From: an uncultured Lachnospiraceae bacterium
GTDB lineage: Bacteria > Bacillota > Clostridia > Lachnospirales > Lachnospiraceae
Reading direction: 5' to 3'
DNA: 41,270 bases
Assembly (NCBI GenBank): GCA_900554205.1
Contig: USGM01000012.1
Location: 1-41,270, forward strand
Part shown: positions 13,919 through 20,502 of the stretch, piece after piece
Numbering within the stretch: the first letter of the stretch is position 1
Layout: the number at the start of each line of letters is the position of its first letter
Position numbers and translations under genes: made by a program
Notes under the pieces: model-generated
What the model saw: the letters and a program-made list of their open reading frames with translations, nothing else
What the model was told of the DNA's origin: nothing
The model's database searches: none

Positions 13919-13998
13919 ATCATTTTCGTGCATCCACGGAAATGATGGTTAACCGCCTCGAAATCGAGGCATTTAAAAGCCCGGGGGGCAACCCGGGC
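13919..13998 (+). other. Three tandem hairpins after the methyltransferase
   Basis: Hairpin 1 is ATCATTT.CGTG against CACG.AAATGAT (13919-13946). Hairpin 2 is GCCTCG-AAAT-CGAGGC (13955-13970). Hairpin 3 is GCCCGGG against CCCGGGC (13979-13998), directly followed by the ribosome site of the next gene. None has a proper T tract. The cluster could attenuate transcription or protect the upstream mRNA. Confidence 0.5.
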
Positions 13999-14012
13999 GG
14001 GAAGGAGATAAC

Positions 14013-14411
14013 ATGGAGAAACTAGAACCAATGGTATACTGCGATCACCGAATTGGACCCATCCGCCTTGCAGACGGTGAATACCATGGAATCCCATACT
14101 ACGTGCTTAGCTTCGGAACACATCCTTGCGCTTATGTGGACATTGCTCCAATCGGAAGCATGGAAATCAACCCAGATGATATAGTCTGTCACGGCGGCGT
14201 GACTTATACCAATTATAGGTTAGCAACTGTAGAACGAGAAGGATGCTATATCGGGTGGGATTATGCACACTACATGGACTATGACGGATACCTTGGGAAA
14301 ATGCACGAATATGCGTTCGGTTTTGCAAAAAAGTGGACCACCGAGGAGATCGTAGCCGAATGTATGGATGTGATTGACCAGATTTTAGGGGACAGGAGGG
14401 CTGGAAAATGA
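14013..14411 (+). CDS. Hypothetical phage protein
   Basis: 132 aa after GAAGGAG. It is rich in Tyr, Gly and His (GEYHGIPYYVLSFGTHPCAY) and reads as a compact beta-rich fold with a C-terminal helix (TTEEIVAECMDVIDQIL). No catalytic motif is evident. Similar proteins occur in the variable accessory stretch after methyltransferases in clostridial phages. The stop overlaps the next start. Confidence 0.65.
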   Translation: MEKLEPMVYCDHRIGPIRLADGEYHGIPYYVLSFGTHPCAYVDIAPIGSMEINPDDIVCHGGVTYTNYRLATVEREGCYIGWDYAHYMDYDGYLGKMHEYAFGFAKKWTTEEIVAECMDVIDQILGDRRAGK

Positions 14412-14638
14412 ACATTGCAGAAAAGCAGGAGCTTGTACGGCTGCTAAATCTGTACCAAGCAGAACTTGTAACGGCGAACGATGCGAATATTCGGGAAGCT
14501 AAAAAGCACCCGAAAAAGAAGTGGGAAGGCAATTATAAACTGGGTATAAAAGCCCAGTACGAACACGCCAGAATCATCGCCACGAAGTTGGCGGTGGAGA
14601 TCGGCAAGGAAATGAAATCTTATTGGGATTTGCCGTAG
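14408..14638 (+). CDS. Hypothetical small helical protein
   Basis: 76 aa. It overlaps the upstream stop by 4 bases (ATGA). It is almost entirely helical and basic (EKQELVRLLNLYQAELVTAN, then KKHPKKKWEGNYKLG). No recognised domain. Confidence 0.6.
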   Translation: MNIAEKQELVRLLNLYQAELVTANDANIREAKKHPKKKWEGNYKLGIKAQYEHARIIATKLAVEIGKEMKSYWDLP

Positions 14639-14651
14639 GAAGGAGATAACG

Positions 14652-14864
14652 ATGAAAGAAATCGAATTGAAGCCCTGCCCGGTTTGCGGGCGGATTCCGA
14701 AGGTACGGTATCGTGCATTCGGGTGCTGCGGGGCCTGGGTGGAGGTGCGGTGCAAGCCGCTGTTTCGGCGGGGACACCTAGCGGTGCAGCATGGTGCGGC
14801 AACAATGGAACGGGCCGTTACCATGGCGGCGGAGGATTGGAACAGGAGGGCTGACAATGGATGA
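14652..14864 (+). CDS. Lar-like zinc-ribbon protein
   Basis: 70 aa with AAGGAG. The form KPCPVCGRIPKV...CCGAW...CK and the ending EDWNRRADNG match the Lar-like restriction-alleviation family, which has the typical LKPCPFCG start and WNRR end. The founding Rac-prophage protein modulates type I restriction, but most phage relatives are untested. It overlaps the next start. Confidence 0.7.
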   Translation: MKEIELKPCPVCGRIPKVRYRAFGCCGAWVEVRCKPLFRRGHLAVQHGAATMERAVTMAAEDWNRRADNG

Positions 14865-15189
14865 TTACATAAGCCGGGAGGCGGCCAAGCAGATACTTTC
14901 CGTACTTCTGGTTAAAGATGCTGCGGAATGTGCCTGCAACCTGGTAGACTGCGTTTTGCCCGCCGATGTGGAGCCTGTGCGGCGCGGGAAATGGAATATC
15001 CGGGTTTCGGATGAACGTACCTTATGCCTGGAATGCTCCGTGTGTGGCCGCAAAGTTGATAACTTCAACCTGCACCGTCTGCTGATATTCGGAGAATACG
15101 GGGAGGCTTTCCGGAGATACCCGTATTGCCACTGCGGCGCTAAAATGGATTTGGAGGGCGTTTCTGGAAAGGGAGGAAAAGGAAAATGA
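14857..15189 (+). CDS. Hypothetical phage zinc-ribbon protein
   Basis: 110 aa from ATG 14857, with AGGAGGG 7 bases ahead. It starts DDYISREAAKQIL and has Cys pairs CSVCGRKV and CHCGAKMD. This is the recurrent clostridial-phage form of a helical start plus a C-terminal zinc ribbon ending in CGAKMD. Function is unknown. Confidence 0.65.
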   Translation: MDDYISREAAKQILSVLLVKDAAECACNLVDCVLPADVEPVRRGKWNIRVSDERTLCLECSVCGRKVDNFNLHRLLIFGEYGEAFRRYPYCHCGAKMDLEGVSGKGGKGK

Positions 15190-15467
15190 CTCTGAATAAC
15201 CGGTTACTGACCACTATTCAAGTGGCGGTGCTTTTGTACAAAGAACGAATTGGTCATGATCCAGGGGCCATTCTGTTGGAACGTGGGGCATATGATGTAG
15301 TCACGGAAGCCACAAGGGAGGTTGCCTTGATTAGGGGGCAGAACGGAAAGGTAACGGTAACGTTGTTTGGAATCCCCGTGGAGCGTGTTTTGCGCCCTGG
15401 GTACGGGTTCTACATTTCGGAAAGGTGCTGTGTTAATCCAGGAGGTGCGGAAAATGCGGCTGATTGA
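15186..15467 (+). CDS. Hypothetical small protein
   Basis: 93 aa, overlapping the preceding stop (ATGA) with an AAAGGAAA site. It has a helix (LLTTIQVAVLLYKERIG), then beta strands (GKVTVTLFGIPVERVL). No motif recognised. The next gene's AGGAGG lies inside its end. Confidence 0.55.
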   Translation: MTLNNRLLTTIQVAVLLYKERIGHDPGAILLERGAYDVVTEATREVALIRGQNGKVTVTLFGIPVERVLRPGYGFYISERCCVNPGGAENAAD

Positions 15468-15789
15468 TGCAGACAACGCACTGGAATTGTTCCGGGCAGA
15501 GTACCAGAATACGAAAAATCTGATAAAGCAAGGCGAAAAGCATCTTGATAGTTTGGCAGAGGGGTACACGGAAGCGGCGTACATAATCAAGTACATTTCG
15601 CCAACCGTTGATGCCGTCCCTGTCATCCGGTGCCGGGAATGCAAGTTCTGGGAACCGTATGGGAGCAGGGGCTCCCGCAATGGCGAAGACCTGCTAGAAT
15701 TGGAAGGCGGATGCAGGAAGCGGCGCGGAAGACATTTAGAAAGCGATTTTTGCAGCTACGGGAAAGGGAAGGAGAAAAACAATGATTAA
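15454..15789 (+). CDS. Hypothetical phage protein with MRLIDAD start and zinc ribbon
   Basis: 111 aa from ATG 15454 after AGGAGGTG. The start MRLIDADNALELF and the middle PTVDAVPVIRCRECKFWEP are a very common signature in clostridial phage small proteins. A Cys pair plus later Cys residues (GGC, DFCSY) make a partial zinc ribbon. Function is unknown. The frame continues past the stop as described for 15782-15867. Confidence 0.65.
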   Translation: MRLIDADNALELFRAEYQNTKNLIKQGEKHLDSLAEGYTEAAYIIKYISPTVDAVPVIRCRECKFWEPYGSRGSRNGEDLLELEGGCRKRRGRHLESDFCSYGKGKEKNND

Positions 15790-15867
15790 CGCCTTATCCA
15801 TGAATACCGCCGGAACAGAGAGAAATTCCTGCAATGGCTGGAAAAGAAGCAAAAAAATGAGCAATGA
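15782..15867 (+). pseudogene. Apparently frameshifted 28 aa gene
   Basis: A strong AAGGAG stands 8 bases before ATG 15782. Two codons later the reading frame should shift. One extra base near 15787/15788 would give MIERLIHEYRRNREKFLQW and on to a stop at 15865-15867, overlapping the next start. As it stands, the coding-like stretch is in the frame of the upstream gene, just after its stop. Either a base was lost here or the assembly has a one-base error. Confidence 0.4.
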
Positions 15868-16336
15868 ACTCACCTACATGGACTGCTGGAACTTTATCGC
15901 CCCGCTGATTCCGGTTACCACAGACTTCGCACAAGATGTGTACGTAATGACTTTTCATGCTCTGAAAGAAGCGGAGGAAAAGCGGATCGCCGAAAAGCGG
16001 AAGAAACGGAAGGCGGCAGCTATTAAGCAGGTCGCCAAGGACGGAGTATGGGAAGAAACCGAAGAAGATGATGGGGTTGATCCTGAAAAGATTATCCGTA
16101 GGACTATGGCAACCTATATGGGTGGCAGCGTTCCTGGATGGTTTTCGGAAGCATTGCAGGCAACATCCTACGTATTGGCCGTGGACAAGATGGAGGGATA
16201 CGGATGTATTGCGGCACTGTATGAAGCGGCAAGCAAAGCAAAAACGGTGAAGCGAATGGCGGCGCTTACAAAGCTGCTTGCAATTTCAACACCGATTAGT
16301 TTTATGGCTGGGCTTGCCAATACGACTATCGTTTGA
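15857..16336 (+). CDS. Hypothetical protein, possibly replication- or packaging-associated
   Basis: 159 aa from ATG 15857; an in-frame ATG at 15782 has the better ribosome site and would add 25 residues, but those look like the out-of-frame reading of a broken small gene. The start TYMDCWNFIAPLIP is a recurrent phage motif. A basic helix (EEKRIAEKRKKRKAAAIKQ), an acidic stretch and a C-terminal helical domain follow. No enzymatic motif. Confidence 0.6.
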   Translation: MSNELTYMDCWNFIAPLIPVTTDFAQDVYVMTFHALKEAEEKRIAEKRKKRKAAAIKQVAKDGVWEETEEDDGVDPEKIIRRTMATYMGGSVPGWFSEALQATSYVLAVDKMEGYGCIAALYEAASKAKTVKRMAALTKLLAISTPISFMAGLANTTIV

Positions 16337-16364
16337 TAGTTATGCTGAGAAAGGAGTTGGGGCT

Positions 16365-16667
16365 TTGTCTAGGCCGAAATACTGGTGGTACGATTATGTA
16401 AAAAAATCAATTATGCACAGCGTAGGCGGCAAGGTCCCAGCGACCTTGCAGGAATCCATATCAGATATGGCCGTGAAAAAGGTACTGGCCCGAACAAAGG
16501 GCCAGTACCGGGGAGATGAACGGTTGGCGCTGATAGAATTGGTTTATATCAAACGGCGGTACAATGTTCCTGGTGCCGCCGTGCAGCTGAATATATCGGA
16601 GGGTACGGCTTGTAACTGGAACAAAGAGTTTATTTACGCCGTGGCGCAGGAAATGGGGTTTTTGTAA
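16365..16667 (+). CDS. Putative late transcription regulator (sigma-70 region 4 / RinA-ArpU-like)
   Basis: 100 aa from TTG 16365, chosen for the AAAGGAG 8 bases ahead. It starts SRPKYWWYDYVKKSIM and ends with an HTH (YNVPGAAVQLNISEGTACNW). Small proteins with this form occupy the slot just before terminase genes in many Bacillota siphophages and activate late transcription in the RinA and ArpU cases. Two copies of a long conserved promoter-like element lie just after it and before the capsid genes, which fits. The assignment rests on position and HTH, not on close identity. Confidence 0.65.
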   Translation: MSRPKYWWYDYVKKSIMHSVGGKVPATLQESISDMAVKKVLARTKGQYRGDERLALIELVYIKRRYNVPGAAVQLNISEGTACNWNKEFIYAVAQEMGFL

Positions 16668-16701
16668 AAATGTGTATCATTGCCCCCCCGCTCGATATAA
16701 A
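16662..16701 (+). promoter_or_regulatory. Late promoter element, copy 1
   Basis: TTGTAAAAATGTGTATCA followed by TTGCCCCCCC and GATATAA. TGTATC (16673-16678), 17 bases, then TATAAA (16696-16701) has -35/-10 geometry. A near-identical element lies at 22881-22921. It starts inside the end of the putative late regulator gene. Likely role: activated promoter for packaging and head genes. Confidence 0.6.
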
Positions 16702-16706
16702 ATAGT

Positions 16707-16740
16707 GATAAAAGGGAAACCCTGCCATAGTGACAGGGTT
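16707..16740 (-). terminator. Terminator of the leftward micro-operon
   Basis: AACCCTG and CAGGGTT form a hairpin (16718-16740). Read leftward it is followed by a pyrimidine run ending in TTTT. It lies just beyond the stop of the excisionase-like gene. Confidence 0.65.
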
Positions 16741-16746
16741 ACCGTG

Positions 16747-16944
16747 CTATTCGGATTTTGCTTTGATATACTTTCCAGACCGGATGCGCTTATCATCCGG
16801 CAATTGGGCATCGGCAGGGATGATCCATTGATTCCCGATTTTCTTTCCTGGCAGAGTTCCGGCAATCAGCATACGCCGGATTCTGGAAACATCCCGGCCC
16901 ACCTTTTGGGCGTATTCGGTGACGGACAGATATTCATTTTCCAT
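16747..16944 (-). CDS. Excisionase/MerR-like HTH protein
   Basis: 65 aa with AAGGAG 8 bases ahead. YLSVTEYAQKVGRDVSRIRR and GNQWIIPADAQLPDD match the winged-helix excisionase/HTH_17 family. Such proteins act as recombination directionality factors or small regulators. It is the last gene of a leftward set that includes two tiny membrane peptides, lying between the late regulator and the terminase. It could be the Xis for the integrase at 1358-2464, although it is far from it. Confidence 0.8.
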   Translation of the reverse strand: MENEYLSVTEYAQKVGRDVSRIRRMLIAGTLPGKKIGNQWIIPADAQLPDDKRIRSGKYIKAKSE

Positions 16945-17038
16945 CGTGTTTCTCCTTCCAGATGTGGTACGCAGCTACGCAGATTTTAATTACGGAGTAT
17001 ACCACAACGATAAGACCCACAGTACCAACAATACCCAT
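16934..17038 (-). CDS. 34 aa single-helix membrane peptide
   Basis: Starts at ATG 17038 after a perfect AGGAGG. The peptide begins MGIVGTVGLIVVVYSVIKIC, one membrane helix, and ends with a basic tail (WKEKHDGK). It overlaps the HTH gene start by 11 bases, so translation is probably coupled. The form is that of phage micro-membrane proteins or type I toxins. Function is unknown. Confidence 0.65.
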   Translation of the reverse strand: MGIVGTVGLIVVVYSVIKICVAAYHIWKEKHDGK

Positions 17039-17059
17039 ATTTACCTCCTAATAAAACAA

Positions 17060-17088
17060 TTGACGGACAGACAACGGTTTGATATAAT
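17060..17088 (+). promoter_or_regulatory. Strong rightward promoter facing the micro-operon
   Basis: TTGACG (17060-17065), 17 bases, TATAAT (17083-17088) with an extended -10 (TGATATAAT). RNA from it would begin near 17095, start with a stable hairpin (17096-17121) and run antisense through the 39 aa peptide gene toward terminase. It may make an antisense RNA or feed the late genes. Confidence 0.7.
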
Positions 17089-17095
17089 GGGCATA

Positions 17096-17121
17096 CCATA
17101 CAGGGGTTTCCCCCTGTATGG
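17096..17121. other. Stable hairpin between convergent transcripts
   Basis: CCATACAGGGG and CCCCTGTATGG form an 11 bp perfect stem with a TTTC loop. It lies at the 5' end of the rightward transcript and just past the stop of the leftward 39 aa gene. No T tract is seen on either side, so it is more likely a stabilising or kissing structure than a plain terminator. Confidence 0.6.
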
Positions 17122-17130
17122 TGGCTGGGT

Positions 17131-17250
17131 TTAGTCAATGATTTTACCGATTACCATCAACACCAGCCCAACGAAGAAGCTCATTAGTCCATCAACTAAG
17201 GTTTGCCGCCAGTTGACGTGTCTGATGGGCTTCTTTTCGTACTTGCCCAT
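17131..17250 (-). CDS. 39 aa single-helix membrane peptide
   Basis: Starts at ATG 17250 after a GGGGGTGA site and follows a perfect leftward promoter at 17281-17309. It has a basic N-terminus (MGKYEKKPIRHVNW), then one membrane helix containing LMSFFVGLVLMVIGKIID. The FVGLVL core recalls the Fst-type toxin helix, but the likeness is short. It is the first gene of the leftward micro-operon and is covered by the opposing promoter. Confidence 0.65.
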   Translation of the reverse strand: MGKYEKKPIRHVNWRQTLVDGLMSFFVGLVLMVIGKIID

Positions 17251-17280
17251 TGGATTCACCCCCTCTCATTTGATATATTT

Positions 17281-17309
17281 ATTATAGCACGATATAGTGC
17301 GAATGTCAA
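17281..17309 (-). promoter_or_regulatory. Perfect leftward sigma-70 promoter with dyad spacer
   Basis: On the minus strand TTGACA (17309-17304), 17 bases, TATAAT (17286-17281). The spacer holds the dyad GCAC-GATATA-GTGC (17287-17300), a likely operator. Its half site CACTA on the minus strand resembles the main repressor's CACTAA. It should drive the micro-operon 17250-16747 unless repressed. Confidence 0.85.
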
Positions 17310-17336
17310 CAAATATTTTAGAAAAGTGGTGAGATT

Positions 17337-17816
17337 GTGGCAAAATTAACGGCAAAACAGCAACGATTTGTGGATGAATATTTGATTGACTTGAACGCTA
17401 CCCAGGCCGCAATCAGAGCCGGGTATTCGCCTAAAACAGCATATCGCACAGCTGCGGACAACCTCATAAAACCTCAGATCAAAAATTGCATTGACCAGCG
17501 GATGGCCGAAAAAGAATCGCAGCTGATAGCAAATCAGGATGAAGTGCTAAAATACCTCACGTCTGTCATGCGTGGACGGTCTAGGGCATCCGTTGTGGTT
17601 GTAGAAAACATCGGCGATTATATGTCACAGGCCAGAGAAATGGAGAAGTCACCGGATGAAAAGGAGCGGTTAAAGGCTGCCGAGCTTTTGGGCAAGCGAT
17701 ACGGCCTGTTTGACAAGCGAGATCAGAGTGCCGGGACTGGGGAGAAAAACAACCTGCTTGAAGCCATTGCGGCCACTGGGGAGATAAACACGGATGATTT
17801 ACCAGAAGTTGAGTAA
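17337..17816 (+). CDS. terS: Terminase small subunit
   Basis: 159 aa from a GTG start. TAKQQRFVDEYLIDLNATQA and AIRAGYSPKTAYRTA are the DNA-binding HTH signature of the Terminase_2 family (PF03592). A central oligomerisation part and an acidic C-terminus (INTDDLPEVE) follow. It recognises phage DNA and recruits the large subunit for packaging. It overlaps the large-subunit gene by 23 bases. Confidence 0.95.
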   Translation: MAKLTAKQQRFVDEYLIDLNATQAAIRAGYSPKTAYRTAADNLIKPQIKNCIDQRMAEKESQLIANQDEVLKYLTSVMRGRSRASVVVVENIGDYMSQAREMEKSPDEKERLKAAELLGKRYGLFDKRDQSAGTGEKNNLLEAIAATGEINTDDLPEVE

Positions 17817-19041
17817 GCGCCAAAAGCTGGCTATGCTTTGGTGGAATCAGCCGAAATTCCAGGACCGGGACGCTATCATCTGCGACGGCTCCATCAGATC
17901 GGGGAAAACGGTCAGTATGGCTGTGGGCTTTATCCTGTGGAGTATGTCACGGTTTAACGGACAAACGTTCGGTATTTGTGGGCGGACCATCCAGAGCTTG
18001 CGCCGGAATGTAATTATCCATCTGTCCGACTGGGTGCCGCCTGATCTCCATATCGAGGAAAAACAGCAGGAACACAAGCTCATTGTTTCGGATGGATGCG
18101 GACGGGAGAACGTCTATTATCTATTTGGAGGACGTGATGAAAGTTCTTATACTCTGGTCCAGGGCATTACCCTAGCCGGAGCATTGCTGGATGAGGTGGC
18201 CCTGATGCCACAGTCCTTTGTGGAACAGGTCACGGCCCGGTGTTCCGTGGATGGCTCCAAACTGTGGTTTAACTGCAACCCTGGCGGCCCGGAGCACTGG
18301 TTTAACAAAAAGTGGGTGCTGGCGGCGAAAGAAATGAATGCGCTCCATGTGCATTTCACGATGTCCGACAACCTGAGTCTTGCTCCAAAAATCCGGGAAC
18401 GATACGAGCGGATGTATACCGGCGTATTTTACCAGCGGTACATCCTGGGTCTGTGGGTGCTGGCGGAAGGCCTGGTGTATGATTTCGGGGAAGCCAACAT
18501 CACCGACGACTGCCCGGAAGGAGCAGAGTATTACATATCTGTAGACTACGGAACAAGAAACCCCTGTTCCGCTGGATTGTGGAGCGTCACTGGTGATAAA
18601 GCCGTCCGAATCAAGGAATACTACTATTCGGGAAGGGAGAGCAACCGGAACAAAACGGATGAAGAACATTGTGACGCAATTGAGGATCTGGCCCGTGGCT
18701 ACATGATTAAGCGAGTAATTGTAGACCCATCAGCAGCATCATTTATCACGTCCTTGAAAAAGCGAAAATTTAAGGTTTTGGCAGCAAATAACAATGTGCT
18801 GGACGGTATCCGGAGGACCGCCACCTATTTAAAAGACGGTAACATCAAAATACACCGCTCTTGCGTAGACAGCATTCGAGAATTTGGCCTATATTGCTGG
18901 GACGAAAAAAAGAATGACGATAGCGTCGTCAAAGAAAATGACCATGCTATGGACGATATCCGCTATTTTTGCAACACAATCATGCGGTACAAGGTAAAGA
19001 AAAACACGGAGCTTCCACCGGCTGCGGCGGCTCTGCTGTGA
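17794..19041 (+). CDS. terL: Terminase large subunit, PBSX type
   Basis: 415 aa. ATPase domain with Walker A GSIRSGKT (32-39) and Walker B GALLDEVALM (LLDE 131-134). The C-terminal RNase H-like nuclease has acidic residues in YISVDYGTRNP, VIVDPSAASF and NDHAMDDIRY. It pumps DNA into the procapsid and cuts it. Length and motifs fit the PBSX/Terminase_3 branch. The early part of the sequence (KLSKRQKLAMLWWNQP) is typical. Confidence 0.97.
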   Translation: MIYQKLSKRQKLAMLWWNQPKFQDRDAIICDGSIRSGKTVSMAVGFILWSMSRFNGQTFGICGRTIQSLRRNVIIHLSDWVPPDLHIEEKQQEHKLIVSDGCGRENVYYLFGGRDESSYTLVQGITLAGALLDEVALMPQSFVEQVTARCSVDGSKLWFNCNPGGPEHWFNKKWVLAAKEMNALHVHFTMSDNLSLAPKIRERYERMYTGVFYQRYILGLWVLAEGLVYDFGEANITDDCPEGAEYYISVDYGTRNPCSAGLWSVTGDKAVRIKEYYYSGRESNRNKTDEEHCDAIEDLARGYMIKRVIVDPSAASFITSLKKRKFKVLAANNNVLDGIRRTATYLKDGNIKIHRSCVDSIREFGLYCWDEKKNDDSVVKENDHAMDDIRYFCNTIMRYKVKKNTELPPAAAALL

Positions 19042-19062
19042 TATTACACATTGGAGGGACAA

Positions 19063-20499
19063 ATGAAAACATACCAGGATTTGCAGGAAGCCATTGCCAA
19101 GGGCACCGTAGGAGAGTTCCTTCGGGACGCTGTCCGGGACCAAATGGGCAGTAAGGCATACAAAAACGCCGTGGTTGGGATGGCTTATTATAATAAGCGA
19201 AATCTAACCATCGAGCAGTTGGAAAAGACCATTTTTACCCTGTCCGGGAACAAAACAAGAGATATTTGGTCCAGTGATTACCGGCTCAAAACGCTGATGT
19301 TTCGCCGCCTGGTGACACAGGAGGCAGGGTACATTCTGGCAAACGGCGTGACCATGGACGGAAAGGAAAAACTGGGCAGTGACATCGACAACAAGCTGCA
19401 ACAGGCGGCAAAGCTGGCCTTGGCTCAAGGCGTGGCATACGGTTACTGGAATCTGGACCACCTAGAAGTGTTTTCCTTCGCCGATACCCCCGGAAACCCC
19501 GGCTTCACTCCCCTGCCCGATGAAAACACCTCTGAGCTTATGGCCGGTATCCGGTATTGGTTCCGGGACGTGGGCAACAAACAGATTTTCCGGGCAACAC
19601 TCTACGAGCCGGATGGAATCAGCGAGTGGAGCGCAATGGGCAGCGACCCGGCCCAGCAGATGGCGGAAAAGCGGGGCTATGTGCTCAAAGAGATTGGGAA
19701 CGATCTGGGAATCATGGATCAATGCTACGAGAACTATACCCGCCTTCCAATTGCTGTGCTCTACGGCAACGACACCCGCGAGAGCGAGATTGTGGGACTG
19801 CGAGAGTCAATTGACTGCTACGACTTTGTGAAATCAGGATTCGCCAATCAGATTGACGCTTCTGGCGTGTACTGGCTCCTGAAAAACACCGGCGCAATGG
19901 ACGACCCCGACCTTGCCAAGTTTGTGCAGCGCATCCGGTCTGTCCGGGCTGCCGCTGTAGAGGGAGACGGTGACGGTGGTGCAGATGCCACGCCTGTGAC
20001 GCTGGACGTGCCCGTAGAAGCCAGAAAGACGATGCTGGACATCCTGCGTCGGGATCTGTACGAAGATGCCCAGATGCTTGACGTGGTGGCCCTGGCTGGG
20101 GCTGAGAAGACCGCCACGGAGATTGCGGCAGCGTATCAGCCACAGGATAACAAATGTGCGGACTTCGAGTACTTTCTGATTGCTTTCATTCGGCAAATTT
20201 GCGCCGTGGCTGGTATCGACAACCCGGAACCTTCTTTCCAGTGGAACAAGGTAATCAACCAGGCAGAGGAAACCAACATGATCCTGTCCGCCGCTGAATA
20301 CCTGGACGATGAAACCATCCTCAACCATCTGCCATTTATCCTCCCCGAAGAGGTTCCGGACATCCTGCGCCGCCGGGACGAGGCCGATATGAAGCGCATG
20401 GGGGCGTTGGAGAATCAGTTGTTGCAGAATACGCAACAGCTCCAAGAGAACCAGGAGGAACAGAAGGAACGGCAGGAACAGCAGCCGCCGGAGGGCTAA
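19063..20499 (+). CDS. Portal protein, SPP1 Gp6-like
   Basis: 478 aa from ATG 19063 with GGAGGG ahead (a TTG at 19051 would add four residues). The pattern NLTIEQLEKTIFTLSGNKTR, the interior of helices and strands, and the Gln/Glu-rich C-terminus (LQENQEEQKERQEQQPPEG) fit the SPP1 portal family (PF05133). It forms the dodecameric ring through which DNA enters the capsid. It is followed within 3 bases by the MuF protein. Confidence 0.92.
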   Translation: MKTYQDLQEAIAKGTVGEFLRDAVRDQMGSKAYKNAVVGMAYYNKRNLTIEQLEKTIFTLSGNKTRDIWSSDYRLKTLMFRRLVTQEAGYILANGVTMDGKEKLGSDIDNKLQQAAKLALAQGVAYGYWNLDHLEVFSFADTPGNPGFTPLPDENTSELMAGIRYWFRDVGNKQIFRATLYEPDGISEWSAMGSDPAQQMAEKRGYVLKEIGNDLGIMDQCYENYTRLPIAVLYGNDTRESEIVGLRESIDCYDFVKSGFANQIDASGVYWLLKNTGAMDDPDLAKFVQRIRSVRAAAVEGDGDGGADATPVTLDVPVEARKTMLDILRRDLYEDAQMLDVVALAGAEKTATEIAAAYQPQDNKCADFEYFLIAFIRQICAVAGIDNPEPSFQWNKVINQAEETNMILSAAEYLDDETILNHLPFILPEEVPDILRRRDEADMKRMGALENQLLQNTQQLQENQEEQKERQEQQPPEG

Positions 20500-20502
20500 C
20501 CT

